DNA of 64,000 bases from NCBI RefSeq assembly GCF_021021415.1, contig NZ_JAINWJ010000010.1, forward strand, positions 62,001 through 126,000, in the 5' to 3' direction. Position 1 is the stretch's first letter; each line of letters opens with the position of its first letter. This DNA is from Martelella mediterranea (lineage in GTDB: Bacteria > Pseudomonadota > Alphaproteobacteria > Rhizobiales > Rhizobiaceae). Position numbers and translations under genes: made by a program. The notes beneath the pieces were generated by a model, which was not told where the DNA came from, ran no database searches, and was given only the letters and a program-made list of their open reading frames with translations. This document shows positions 19,613-28,136 of this stretch, one piece after another.

Positions 19613-20623
19613 ATGATAAAGCCCATTCAGCACCGCAGATGCACCCTCAGGGATGTCGCCAGGGCGGCCGATGTCAGCCTGTCGACGGCGTCGAATGCGC
19701 TGAACGGCGTCGGCCGTGTCAATGCCGAGACCCGGGAGCGGGTGCTGCGGGTGGCAACGGAAATCGGCTTCCGGCCGAACGCGCTCGCCCGCAGCCTTTT
19801 GAGCCGCCGAAGCCTCACCATAGGCATCATCACCGATGATACCTATGGCCGGCTGACCCTGCCGATCAGTTCCGGCGTGTCGGAGGTTCTGGTCGATCAC
19901 GGCGTCTCGGCGTTCCTCTGCGCCACCAGTGGCGACAAGCGGCTCGCCGAGCTCCATCTCCAGGCGCTGCTCGACAAGCAGGTCGACGGCATCATCCTGA
20001 CGGCGACACGCCTCGACGTCGATCCCCCCATCGATCTCACCGCGCTCAACATTCCTGTCGTCTATGCCTTCGCGGCCGGACCGCCGCACAGCACCAGTTT
20101 CGTTCCCGACGACGCCCACGGCGCGATGCTGGCAATCGCCTGTCTCGAGGAGGCCGGGTGCCGCGACATTCTCCACATTACCGGGCCTGAAAACTGGCTT
20201 GCGGCCCGACATCGCGCGGCGGCCTATCGTGCCCGATGCCGGCCGGCGTCACCGGTGATGTTCGGAGAATGGTCGGAAGAGTGGGGCCATGAGGCGATCG
20301 AGCAGGTGCTGGCCACGCGGAAAAAGCAGCCCGACGGCATCTTCTGCGGCAGCGATGAGATAGCGCGTGGTGTCCTCGACGGTCTGCGTGATCACGGCAT
20401 CTCGGTGCCGGATGATATCGCCGTGGTCGGTTTCGATAATTGGGAAGTCGTGTCGCGCCAGACCCGCCCGCCGCTGACAACCATCGACATGGAGCTCAAG
20501 GAAATCGGCCACCGCGCCGGGCTGGCGATGTTGCGGCTGACCCGGAACGAGCCTGTCGACAAGGGCATCATCCGGCTTCCGTGTTCGCTGGTTCAGCGCG
20601 AGAGCGTTGCCAAGCCTGCGTAG
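19613..20623 (+). CDS. LacI family transcriptional regulator
   Basis: A 336-residue repressor. The N-terminal helix-turn-helix and hinge read RDVARAADVSLSTASNALNGVGRVNAETRERVLRVATEIGFRPNALARSLL. A periplasmic-binding-protein-like sensor fold follows (TIGIITDDTYGRLTLPISSGVSEVL to RLPCSLVQRES). ATG 19613 places the HTH at the usual distance from the N-terminus. It is divergent from the GH127/sugar-importer operon and very likely its local regulator, with an arabinose-containing ligand as probable inducer (inferred). Confidence 0.9.
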   Translation: MIKPIQHRRCTLRDVARAADVSLSTASNALNGVGRVNAETRERVLRVATEIGFRPNALARSLLSRRSLTIGIITDDTYGRLTLPISSGVSEVLVDHGVSAFLCATSGDKRLAELHLQALLDKQVDGIILTATRLDVDPPIDLTALNIPVVYAFAAGPPHSTSFVPDDAHGAMLAIACLEEAGCRDILHITGPENWLAARHRAAAYRARCRPASPVMFGEWSEEWGHEAIEQVLATRKKQPDGIFCGSDEIARGVLDGLRDHGISVPDDIAVVGFDNWEVVSRQTRPPLTTIDMELKEIGHRAGLAMLRLTRNEPVDKGIIRLPCSLVQRESVAKPA

Positions 20624-20836
20624 ACAGAAGCCGCTTCAACCTCTGGCGACGCTCAGGCAGAGCTGTGCGGGGATGGTAAGATCACGCACGATCGCCGCGA
20701 CGCGCTCCGGCTTATAATGACGGGGCAAGCTTCGCCGAGGTCGGCATCAATTTCGACATCATTCCGGGGACCGGCGCGACCCGCAAACGGGGCGGCCTTT
20801 TTTCATTTCGTCTCGATGCCGCGGCAGCGTTGCGGG
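20624..20836. other. Intergenic region without recognised gene
   Basis: 213 bases between the convergent LacI and epimerase genes. No convincing reading frame or strong terminator was seen. Confidence 0.5.
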
Positions 20837-21769
20837 TCAAAGCACGATGCCGTTGCGGAAGGGGTCGTTGGGGTGGAATACCAGTTCGGCCACCGACATG
20901 ACATAGGCTTGGCCGGTGATTGACGGGATCACGCCGCCCTTCTCTCCCGCCTTGTAGGAGAGCCGATAGGTGGAGCCGATAATGCTCTCCTGCACGATTT
21001 CCTGTCCCTCTCCCAGTTGACCGGCGGCGGCAAGGCAGGCGAGCCGCGCCGAACAGCCGGTTCCGCAGGGGGAGCGGTCATAGGCATCGTCCGGGCAGAG
21101 CACGAAATTGCGGCTGTGCGCCGCCGTATCGCCGGCAGGACCGTAAAAGATGACATGGTCGACCGGCTCGCCGTTCTCGCCGCCGATCTTCTGTGCATTG
21201 AGCGCGGTCCGGGTGGCGACGGCGAGATCGGTAAGCTGGCGGATATTGTCCGGCGTCACCGGGATGGGGCTCGGGTCGACCAGGAAAAACCAGTTGCCGC
21301 CATAGGCGACGTCGCCTGTGAGGACGCCGAACTCCGGCACCTCGATCGTGACGCCCGCTGCGACCCGGCGGCTTTCTATATTGGTGACCGTGACCGTGCT
21401 TTCATCCTGCACATCGACGGTGACGACGCCGGCGGGCGTTTCGATGCGATGCAGACCCGTGCCGATCCGGCCCATATGGTAAAGCGTAACCGCGAGACCG
21501 ATCGTGCCATGGCCGCACATGCCGAGAACCGCGCCGACATCGAAATAGATGACGCCGGTGACGCAGGTCGGATCCACCGGCGGCACCAGCAGCGCGCCGA
21601 CCATGGCGACCTGGCCGCGCGGCTCCAGCACCACGGCGCGGTAGTCGTCGTAGTAGCGCGTCGCAAGCAGCGCCGCGCGTTCGGAAAGCGGGCCCGAACC
21701 GAGATCGGGAAAGCCGTCGAGGATGACCCGCGTCGGCTCGCCCGCAGTGTGGCTATCAATCACATGCAT
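20837..21769 (-). CDS. 4-hydroxyproline 2-epimerase (proline racemase family)
   Basis: A 310-residue cofactor-free epimerase that converts trans-4-hydroxy-L-proline to cis-4-hydroxy-D-proline, the first step of bacterial hydroxyproline catabolism. Both catalytic cysteines are present: Cys85 in GMCGHGTIG and Cys235 in SPCGTGCSARL. Two cysteines mark a racemase/epimerase rather than a trans-3-hydroxyproline dehydratase, which has Ser or Thr replacements. The N-terminus MHVIDSHTAGEPTRVI is typical. It lies 34 bases downstream of the DapA-family deaminase gene, in a pathway-consistent operon. Confidence 0.9.
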   Translation of the reverse strand: MHVIDSHTAGEPTRVILDGFPDLGSGPLSERAALLATRYYDDYRAVVLEPRGQVAMVGALLVPPVDPTCVTGVIYFDVGAVLGMCGHGTIGLAVTLYHMGRIGTGLHRIETPAGVVTVDVQDESTVTVTNIESRRVAAGVTIEVPEFGVLTGDVAYGGNWFFLVDPSPIPVTPDNIRQLTDLAVATRTALNAQKIGGENGEPVDHVIFYGPAGDTAAHSRNFVLCPDDAYDRSPCGTGCSARLACLAAAGQLGEGQEIVQESIIGSTYRLSYKAGEKGGVIPSITGQAYVMSVAELVFHPNDPFRNGIVL

Positions 21770-21803
21770 TCGCTGCTCCCTGGCAAGGCCCGCTCCGCCG
21801 GTT

Positions 21804-22736
21804 TCAGGCCGCCCAGTTGGCGTACCAGGTCTTGAACTGCCGGTACTGTTCCTCGACGAAGGCCTGCTGCGGCGCGGTCAACACATCGGTCTCGTTGAAG
21901 TGCAGGCTATATTCTTCGTCGCCGTTCAGCACCATCAGATATTTGTAGAACAGCACGAGATCGACGCCCTCGTCGAATTTCGACAGCACCATCAGGGCTT
22001 CCTCGAGTTCGCGCGCCTTGACGCGGGCCTCGCTGTCGCCTTCGGCGGCGGTCTTGCAGAGCGAAACGAGATGCAGAACCTCCTTCGGCAGCGCATTGCC
22101 GATGCCGGTGATCGCGCCGGTGGCCCCGCATTTGACGAAGCCGTGGAAGACCTGGGTATCGACGCCGACCATCAGGGTCAGATCGTCATTGCCGGAGGTG
22201 ATGTGCTCGGCTGCGTAGGAGAGGGAGGCCGCACCGCCGAATTCCTTGAAGCCGATCAGGTTGGGGTAATCGGCGCGCAGGGCGAAGAACAGGTCGGCGC
22301 GGGTTTCAAAGCCGTAATGCGGGCTGTTGTAGATCACGGCGGGCAGGCCGTCTGCCGCTTCGAGAATAGCCGAGAAATGCGCCTTCTGCGCAGCAACCGA
22401 ACTGCCGCGCGAGAGAACGCGGGGGATGACCATCAGGCCGGCGGCGCCGACGCGGGCGGCATGGGCCGTGATCGCCACGGCGGACTTGGTGTTGATCGCG
22501 CCGGTTCCCACGATCACCGGAACGCCGGCCTCGACCAGCGCCTCGACGCCCTGCATGCGCTGCTCGTCGGTCAGAAGCGGCCAGTCGCCCATCGATCCGC
22601 AATAGACCACGGCCGACATGCCCGCCTCCACAAGCTCGCGGCCCTTGCGCGCAAGCGCGGCAAAGTCGGGCGTGCAGTCAGCCTTGCAGGGGGTCATCAA
22701 AGCCGGAATACAGCCGGTGAAAATCGTGTCGCTCAT
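21804..22736 (-). CDS. DapA-family aldolase, probable 1-pyrroline-4-hydroxy-2-carboxylate deaminase
   Basis: A 310-residue TIM-barrel lyase of the dihydrodipicolinate synthase family. Schiff-base Lys164 (IGFKEFGG) and Tyr136 (VIYNSPHYG) are in place. In hydroxyproline operons this family deaminates delta1-pyrroline-4-hydroxy-2-carboxylate to 2-oxoglutarate semialdehyde, and its partner here is the epimerase downstream. ATG 22736 follows AAAGGACC with good spacing. A TTGTCGACAA palindrome lies 117 bases upstream. Other DapA-family lyases are possible on sequence alone; the neighbourhood makes the deaminase call strong. Confidence 0.85.
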   Translation of the reverse strand: MSDTIFTGCIPALMTPCKADCTPDFAALARKGRELVEAGMSAVVYCGSMGDWPLLTDEQRMQGVEALVEAGVPVIVGTGAINTKSAVAITAHAARVGAAGLMVIPRVLSRGSSVAAQKAHFSAILEAADGLPAVIYNSPHYGFETRADLFFALRADYPNLIGFKEFGGAASLSYAAEHITSGNDDLTLMVGVDTQVFHGFVKCGATGAITGIGNALPKEVLHLVSLCKTAAEGDSEARVKARELEEALMVLSKFDEGVDLVLFYKYLMVLNGDEEYSLHFNETDVLTAPQQAFVEEQYRQFKTWYANWAA

Positions 22737-22852
22737 CTGGGGTCCTTTCATAGGCACAAGGGATCGATCTCGGCGGGGCAACCTGCTGGCAATCTATGGC
22801 GCTGCGGCCCGGAGCCGGTCAGTTGCAAATTCAGTAGCATCGATGATTCATC

Positions 22853-22862
22853 TTGTCGACAA
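22853..22862. promoter_or_regulatory. TTGTCGACAA palindrome before hydroxyproline genes
   Basis: Perfect 10-bp palindrome in the 181-base gap between the GntR stop and the deaminase start, in a locally AT-rich stretch. It is identical to the sites at 6898 and 19521. Confidence 0.65.
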
Positions 22863-22917
22863 ATAAAATACTTAAAAGTGCGGCGCGCCTGTCCGTCCCT
22901 CGGGAAATTCGCGAACC

Positions 22918-23640
22918 CTACAGCGCGATTGAGGAAACGCTGCGGGAATCCGCGGAGATATAGGCCCGTATCTGGCGCACGATCTGGTCGGCATGCGCCG
23001 TTGCGAGCCGGTCGCATGCGTCTTGGTCACGCGCGATCATGGCGCTGACGATGTGCTCGTGCTCGGCCACATACTGGCGCGGCAGGTCGTCGTCATAGGA
23101 ACGGTAGTAAAGGCGAAGAATCCGGCGTCCGTCATCGAGCAGGCGCCGGAACAGGTCGGTATAGTATTTGTTGCGCCCGGCCTCGGCGATGGCGATGTGA
23201 AAATCGCGGTTGGCCGCGATCATGCCGAGCACGTCGCGAGCCTCGACCGCCTCGGCAAAACGCCTCTGGTGGGCGCGTATCCCGGCCAGATCGGCCTCGT
23301 TGTAATGAATGGCCGCAAGCCGCGCGGTGACGCGGTACATCAGCGTCAGGGCATCAAAAAATGCGCCGAGCTGCACGAAATCGATGTTGGAAACGATCGT
23401 CGTGCGATTGGTCAGCGCCGTGATCAGCCCTTCCGCGGCAAGCCGGACGAGCGCCTCCCGGATGGGCGTGCGCGACATTGCGAAGCGCTCGGAAAGCTCG
23501 GTTTCGTCGATCGGGCTGCCGGGCGCGAGCTTCAACTCGATGATTTCGTTGCGCAGCGTTTCATAGACATGCGCCACGCCGCCGCCGCGCCTGACGTGCT
23601 GGCTCTGGAGCCCGCCGCTCTCCAACGATGTCTTGACCAT
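22918..23640 (-). CDS. GntR family regulator, FadR/FCD subgroup
   Basis: A 240-residue regulator. The winged helix is at about 20-85 (AHVYETLRNEIIELKLAPGSPIDETELSERFAMSRTPIREALVRLAAEGLI). The C-terminal all-helical FCD domain has the metal-site pattern NRDFHIAIAEAGRN and EHEHIVSAM. FadR-type proteins bind short TTGT/ACAA-type palindromes; such palindromes flank this gene on both sides (22853 and 23718). By position it should control the hydroxyproline genes and itself. ATG 23640 follows GGAG. The effector is unknown but likely a hydroxyproline pathway compound. Confidence 0.88.
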   Translation of the reverse strand: MVKTSLESGGLQSQHVRRGGGVAHVYETLRNEIIELKLAPGSPIDETELSERFAMSRTPIREALVRLAAEGLITALTNRTTIVSNIDFVQLGAFFDALTLMYRVTARLAAIHYNEADLAGIRAHQRRFAEAVEARDVLGMIAANRDFHIAIAEAGRNKYYTDLFRRLLDDGRRILRLYYRSYDDDLPRQYVAEHEHIVSAMIARDQDACDRLATAHADQIVRQIRAYISADSRSVSSIAL

Positions 23641-23717
23641 GATGCTCCGCTCTCCGGTTATTTTCACCAATATGCAACACTCCATGCACACAATCCATCA
23701 CGCGATTTAAATTTTTT

Positions 23718-23727
23718 TTGTCGACAT
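23718..23727. promoter_or_regulatory. Near-palindrome TTGTCGACAT before GntR gene
   Basis: Nine of ten bases match the TTGTCGACAA core. It lies 78 bases before the GntR start and 70 bases before the divergent small ORF, inside an AT-rich stretch, so it could mediate autoregulation and control of the GAF/importer/hydantoinase operon. Confidence 0.5.
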
Positions 23728-23796
23728 AACAAATTTTCGGCATTAGTGTGACGACCTGTTCCACGATGATTGCCACCTGAAACGGACAGCGCCAAC

Positions 23797-23907
23797 ATGA
23801 AACCCGCCCGCATGAAAATCGCTCTGATCGCGCTTGCATCGGTCAAGTCTCCGCGCGGCGGCAGCGGGCCGGAGCGCTGTGGGCTCGCCATGAAGGGAGA
23901 AAGCTGA
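23797..23907 (+). CDS. 36-residue ORF translationally coupled to the GAF gene
   Basis: A short ORF starting ATG AAA CCC and ending with TGA that overlaps the next start as TGATG. The product begins MKPARMKIALIALASV and ends GLAMKGES; it has a short hydrophobic stretch and no recognised domain. It sits exactly where a leader peptide or a truncated first gene would be. It could be a coupling leader, a small protein or chance. Confidence 0.35.
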   Translation: MKPARMKIALIALASVKSPRGGSGPERCGLAMKGES

Positions 23908-24419
23908 TGCCGTGCGATACGGCAGAGATCTTTCGCCTTGCGGCGGAGCCGGACGCGGCGCGGCGGGTCTTTGCCTATCTGCTCGACGGCCTGAACGAAG
24001 ATGTCGGCAAGGGCCTGACCACCGCCTCAATCTACGATCTCCCGCGCATGCGTTCGCGCCGGGTATTTTCCGAGGATGTCGAGGCTTATGAGCCCGGCGG
24101 CTTCAAACCGCTTGAGCGCAATCGCTATTTCGAGACGGTGATTGCCGGCAACCGGCATTTCAGCACCACCAGCATCGATGAGATCGCCGAGGTTTTCTTC
24201 GACTGGGAAAAGATCCGCGATCTCGGCTTCGAATCCAACATGAACCTTCCGGCGGTCGCCGGCGGGCGCGTGATCGGAACGGTCAACATGCTGGGCCCGA
24301 AGGGCCATTTCACGCCAGAAACCGTCGCCCGGGCCCTCGCCTGGCAGCCGGCGGTGACCATGGCATTCCTTCTTTTGCATCTTGAAGACATCGAGACGGC
24401 CACATTTCACCCGGCATGA
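23907..24419 (+). CDS. GAF-domain protein, function unknown
   Basis: A 170-residue soluble protein. From about residue 20 the sequence runs LLDGLNEDVGKGLTTASIYDLPRMRSRRVFS to NLPAVAGGRVIGTVNMLGPKGHFTPETVARALAWQPAVTMAFLL, a stand-alone GAF fold (the V-G-T-V-N segment is the usual central strand). GAF domains bind small ligands. It is the first full-size gene ahead of an RbsABC-type importer and HyuA/HyuB, and similar lone GAF proteins occur beside hydantoinase genes, so a ligand-binding or regulatory role is plausible. No DNA-binding domain or catalytic residues were seen. Confidence 0.65.
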   Translation: MPCDTAEIFRLAAEPDAARRVFAYLLDGLNEDVGKGLTTASIYDLPRMRSRRVFSEDVEAYEPGGFKPLERNRYFETVIAGNRHFSTTSIDEIAEVFFDWEKIRDLGFESNMNLPAVAGGRVIGTVNMLGPKGHFTPETVARALAWQPAVTMAFLLLHLEDIETATFHPA

Positions 24420-24528
24420 CGGAAACAACCCGACCAAGGATGTCCAAGGGACCGGAGAGTCCCACTAAATGGCCCTCAAAGGGCCGCATAATCAAAATGA
24501 AAATATCTCAACCCGGAGAAACCGACCC

Positions 24529-25518
24529 ATGAAAACAGCACTCACAGCAGCAATCCTCGCCTCGGCGCTTGCCGCGCCGCTGGCCGCCGAGGCCGAGGAT
24601 TTCAACATCGCCTTCCTTGCCGCCTCGTCGCAGAACGGCTTCAACCAGGCGATCTATGATGGCATCAAGGAAGCCGCGTCCGGCTACGACAATGTCAGCA
24701 CCCAGATTTTCGACGGCGAGTTTTCCGCCACCGCGCAGTTCTCGCAGGTCGAGGACATCGTCGCCGGCGGCAAGTTCGACGCCATCATCATCACGCCCAA
24801 CGATACGGTCGGCATCGCAACAGCGCTGGAAGACGCGGTAAAGGCTGGCGTCAAGGTCGGCACGACGCTGTTTCCCGTCGGCCCCGAACTGACGGAAATG
24901 GAACCCCAGGTGCCGGGCCTCACCGTCACCGTCGCCTCCGATCCCGTCGTCGGCGCCACCGCCCAGGCCAATGCGGTGGTCGATTACTGCGCCGACAAGG
25001 ATCCGTGCAAGGTCGTGGTCCTGATCGGCCAGCTCGTCTTCCCCTTCGACAATGTGCGCAACGACACCTACAAGACAATCCTCGGCGAGCATGACAATAT
25101 CGAGATCGTCGCCACCGGCGAGGGCAATTACTCGCCCCAGGATTCGATGATTGCCATGCAGGACATCCTGCAGGCCAATCGCGATATCGACGTCGTGCTC
25201 TCCAATGCCGACCAGCATCTGATGGGCGCCGAAGTCGCGATTGCCGATGCCGGTCTCGACATCACGCAGATCTACACGCTGGGCGGCGGGCTGAACCAGA
25301 TCGCCGTCGACGCGATCAAGGCCGGCAGCTGGAGCGGCACGCTGGCGCAGTTCCCGAAATCCATGGGCGCGGCCGCGCTCGACGCCATGGTCGATACGCT
25401 CAACGGCGAAACCGTTCCGACCTGGATCGATGAATATTCGCTGCGCGAAACGCCGAAGATCATCACCCAGGAATGGCTGGACGAGAATCCGGACTTCGAA
25501 CCGGAATGGCAGGGCTGA
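24529..25518 (+). CDS. RbsB-type (SBP family 4) periplasmic binding protein
   Basis: A 329-residue binding protein of the ribose/CUT2 class. Signal peptide about 1-22 (MKTALTAAILASALAAPLAAEA); mature start EDFNIAFLAASSQNGFNQAIYDGIKEAA, with later FDAIIITPNDTVGIATALEDAVKAG and VVLSNADQHLMGAEVAIADAG, all typical of the fold. ATG 24529 follows GGAGA. The ligand may not be a sugar, as CUT2 importers also take up purines, autoinducers and cyclic compounds; the hydantoinase genes downstream point to a lactam, imide or hydantoin-like compound. Confidence 0.85.
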   Translation: MKTALTAAILASALAAPLAAEAEDFNIAFLAASSQNGFNQAIYDGIKEAASGYDNVSTQIFDGEFSATAQFSQVEDIVAGGKFDAIIITPNDTVGIATALEDAVKAGVKVGTTLFPVGPELTEMEPQVPGLTVTVASDPVVGATAQANAVVDYCADKDPCKVVVLIGQLVFPFDNVRNDTYKTILGEHDNIEIVATGEGNYSPQDSMIAMQDILQANRDIDVVLSNADQHLMGAEVAIADAGLDITQIYTLGGGLNQIAVDAIKAGSWSGTLAQFPKSMGAAALDAMVDTLNGETVPTWIDEYSLRETPKIITQEWLDENPDFEPEWQG

Positions 25519-25529
25519 TCCAGATATTC

Positions 25530-25592
25530 CCGGCGCGCATCTAACGCGCCGGAACCCGGCTTCACACGGCGCGCCGGCAAGGCTGGCGCGCC
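25530..25592 (+). terminator. Tandem hairpins after binding-protein gene
   Basis: First hairpin CCGGCGCG / CGCGCCGG (25530-25552, 7-base loop), then two copies of GGCGCGCC at 25568 and 25585 able to pair. They occupy the whole gap between the binding-protein and ATPase genes. No T-tract, so attenuation or mRNA protection rather than full termination. Confidence 0.5.
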
Positions 25593-25611
25593 GAAGATGA
25601 AAAGGAAAGCC

Positions 25612-27144
25612 ATGACCGATATCGCCATCCGGCTTCGGGGCGTCGCCAAGAGTTTTGGCGGCATGCGCATCCTGAATGACATCAATATCGACATTGAAAA
25701 AGGTTCGGTTCACGCGCTTGTCGGTGAAAACGGCGCCGGCAAGTCGTCGGTCGGCAAGATCATCGGCGGCTATTATTCGGCGGATGAAGGCGTCGTCGAG
25801 GTGTTCGGCGAGGCCGTCACCCGGTTTTCGCCGCGCGACGCCCTTGGCCGCGGCATTGCCATGATCCATCAGGAGCTTCAGCTCGTCCCGGAACTGACGG
25901 TTCTCGAAAACGTGTTTCTGGGGCTGGAAAGCAATACCGCGGGCTTCCTGCGCAAGGGCGATCTCGCCCGCTTCCACGCGCTTGAGGAGACCTGCGATTT
26001 CGGCCTCAACCCGCATACCCGGATCGCCGACATGCGGATCGCCGAGCGCCAGAAGGTCGAGATCATGCGCGCGATCGCCCGTGAGGCGCGGGTGATCATC
26101 ATGGACGAGCCGACCTCGTCGCTGACCGAAGACGAGGCCGAGCGCCTGCACCAGTTGATCGCCCGGCTGAAAGCGCGCGACGTCACCGTGATCTATGTCA
26201 GCCATTTTCTCGATCATATCCTCGCCAATTGCGACCGGGTCACGATCATGCGCGACGGCAAGGTGATCCGCACCGACGCCATTGCCGGCGAGACCAAGAA
26301 CAGCCTCGTCGATTCCATGCTGGGCGAGGCCTCTGAAATCAGCTGGCCCACCCTGCCGCCGCGCCCGTCCGAACAGGCGGCGCCGGTCGTAGAGATGGAG
26401 AATGTCGTTACGAGCACCGGCCTTTCCGATATCACCCTGAAGATTTTCCCCGGCGAGATCGTCGGGCTGATCGGCCTTGTCGGTTCCGGCCGCTCGGAGG
26501 TCGCGCGCGCGCTGTTCGGCGCCGATCCGATCGTCTCCGGTCGCTACGCCATAGGAGGCGTCGCGCAGAATCGCCGGCTTAAGGTGCCGCGCGCCATTGC
26601 CCAGGGCATTGCCTTTGTGCCCGAGGACCGGCGCAAGCAGGGCCTGGTACTCACCCAGACGACCCGTCCCAACATTTCGCTCGCCTCGCTCGGCAGCATC
26701 TCGCGTCACGGCTTCATCAATCACGGGCTGGAGCGCAGCCGGGCGCGCAAGATGATCGACCATTTCGGCATCGTCCCCTCCGCAACGGACGGCGAGGTCG
26801 CCTTTTACTCCGGCGGCAACCAGCAGAAGGTGCTGCTGTCGAAATGGGCGGTGGAAAAGCCGCGCCTGCTGATCCTCGATGAACCGAGCCGCGGCGTCGA
26901 TATCGGCGCCCGGCAGAGCATCCACGAATTCATCATTGAAATGGCTGAGAACGGCGTGGCCGTGCTTCTGATCTCCTCGGAACTCGAGGAGGTCATCAAC
27001 CTTTCCCATCGCGGCTATCTGATGAGCGACGGCCGCATCTTCGCGGAGACCGACTGCCGGGACACCACGGTCGACGAGGCACTGCACCGCATCTTTGAAG
27101 AACAAGGCGCCGTCTCCCGCGGCAAGGAGGTCACCCAACCATGA
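25612..27144 (+). CDS. RbsA-type dual ATPase of CUT2 ABC transporter
   Basis: A 510-residue protein with two nucleotide-binding domains. The first has Walker A GENGAGKSSVGK and Walker B IIMDEPTSSLTEDE, with the signature degenerate (RIAERQKVEIMRA). The second has the modified Walker A GLVGSGRSEVARA, signature YSGGNQQKVLLSK and Walker B LILDEPSRGVD. This asymmetry is normal for RbsA/MglA proteins. ATG 25612 follows AAGGAAA at good spacing; an in-frame ATG at 25597 is the alternative. The stop overlaps the permease start by four bases. Confidence 0.92.
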   Translation: MTDIAIRLRGVAKSFGGMRILNDINIDIEKGSVHALVGENGAGKSSVGKIIGGYYSADEGVVEVFGEAVTRFSPRDALGRGIAMIHQELQLVPELTVLENVFLGLESNTAGFLRKGDLARFHALEETCDFGLNPHTRIADMRIAERQKVEIMRAIAREARVIIMDEPTSSLTEDEAERLHQLIARLKARDVTVIYVSHFLDHILANCDRVTIMRDGKVIRTDAIAGETKNSLVDSMLGEASEISWPTLPPRPSEQAAPVVEMENVVTSTGLSDITLKIFPGEIVGLIGLVGSGRSEVARALFGADPIVSGRYAIGGVAQNRRLKVPRAIAQGIAFVPEDRRKQGLVLTQTTRPNISLASLGSISRHGFINHGLERSRARKMIDHFGIVPSATDGEVAFYSGGNQQKVLLSKWAVEKPRLLILDEPSRGVDIGARQSIHEFIIEMAENGVAVLLISSELEEVINLSHRGYLMSDGRIFAETDCRDTTVDEALHRIFEEQGAVSRGKEVTQP

Positions 27145-28106
27145 GCGACGTTCAGACACCTGCCCGGCGTTTTTCCATCACGCCCGGCGATTTCGCACGC
27201 GAATACGGCGTTCTCACCATCATCGTCATTTTGATGATCGGGCTCAGCCTGATTTCCGACAGTTTCCTGACGGCTCGCAACCTGCTCAACATCGTCAACC
27301 AGTCGGCGCCGCTGGCGATCATCGCCTGCGCGCTCACGCTGGTCATCATCGGCGGCGGGTTCGACCTGTCGACGGGGGCGATCTTTGGCGTGTCCTCGGT
27401 CGCGGCCGGCTGGATCGCCGTTCATGTCGATCCTTATACGGCCATTATCGCCGGACCATTGATCGGTTTTGCGCTCGGTACGCTGAACGGCGCGATCATC
27501 ACCGGTTTCGGCGTGCACTCCTTCCTCGTCACGCTCGCCACCAGTCTCGTCTATCGCGGCATCGCCATCCTGATCACTGGCGGCGCGCTGATCCCGGTCC
27601 GGATCGCCGAATTTTCCTGGATCGGCCGTGGCCGCATCGGCATGGTCAATATCGCCGTGATCGTGCTGATCATCTTTATGGTGATCTTCATGGTGCTGCT
27701 GAACCGGACCACATTCGGACGCCGCGTCTTCGCCGTCGGCGGCAATGAAGAGGCCGCGATCCTGTCGGGCATCCGCACCAATCTGATCAAGATCGTCACT
27801 TTCTCGCTGTCGGGCATGGCCGCCGGTCTTGCCGGCGTCATCGCGGTGTCGCGCATCTCCATGGCCTCCCCGCAGGCCGGCATCGGCATGGAGTTCGAGG
27901 CGATCGCGGCGGTGATCCTCGGCGGAACGTCGATCATGGGCGGTTCGGGCGCGATCTGGCGCTCGGTCGCGGGCGTGCTGTTGATGGCGCTGATCGGCAA
28001 CGGTTTCAACATTCTCAACGTGAACCCCTTCTTCAAGGACCTCACCACCGGCGTGATCATCGTGGTCGCGGTCGCGCTTGCCGCATCGGGCCGGCGCAGC
28101 CGTTGA
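27141..28106 (+). CDS. RbsC-type permease of CUT2 ABC transporter
   Basis: A 321-residue permease with eight to ten membrane helices. Family signatures are VIIGGGFDLSTGAIFGVSSV, NGAIITGFGVHSFLVTLATSLVYRG, FAVGGNEEAAILSGI and AAVILGGTSIMGGSGAIWRSVAGVLL. It overlaps the ATPase gene by four bases and precedes hyuA by 30 bases. With the RbsB- and RbsA-type proteins it completes a CUT2 importer. Confidence 0.92.
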   Translation: MSDVQTPARRFSITPGDFAREYGVLTIIVILMIGLSLISDSFLTARNLLNIVNQSAPLAIIACALTLVIIGGGFDLSTGAIFGVSSVAAGWIAVHVDPYTAIIAGPLIGFALGTLNGAIITGFGVHSFLVTLATSLVYRGIAILITGGALIPVRIAEFSWIGRGRIGMVNIAVIVLIIFMVIFMVLLNRTTFGRRVFAVGGNEEAAILSGIRTNLIKIVTFSLSGMAAGLAGVIAVSRISMASPQAGIGMEFEAIAAVILGGTSIMGGSGAIWRSVAGVLLMALIGNGFNILNVNPFFKDLTTGVIIVVAVALAASGRRSR

Positions 28107-28136
28107 TATTCCTCACGCATTGAACAGAGACTTTCC

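Noticed and set aside
20553-20562. CTGTCGACAA, near match to the GntR palindrome
   Set aside because: Inside the LacI coding sequence and one base off; likely chance.
24508-27159. 883-codon open frame on the minus strand
   Set aside because: Antisense to the RbsB-type and RbsA-type genes, which have full motifs on the plus strand.
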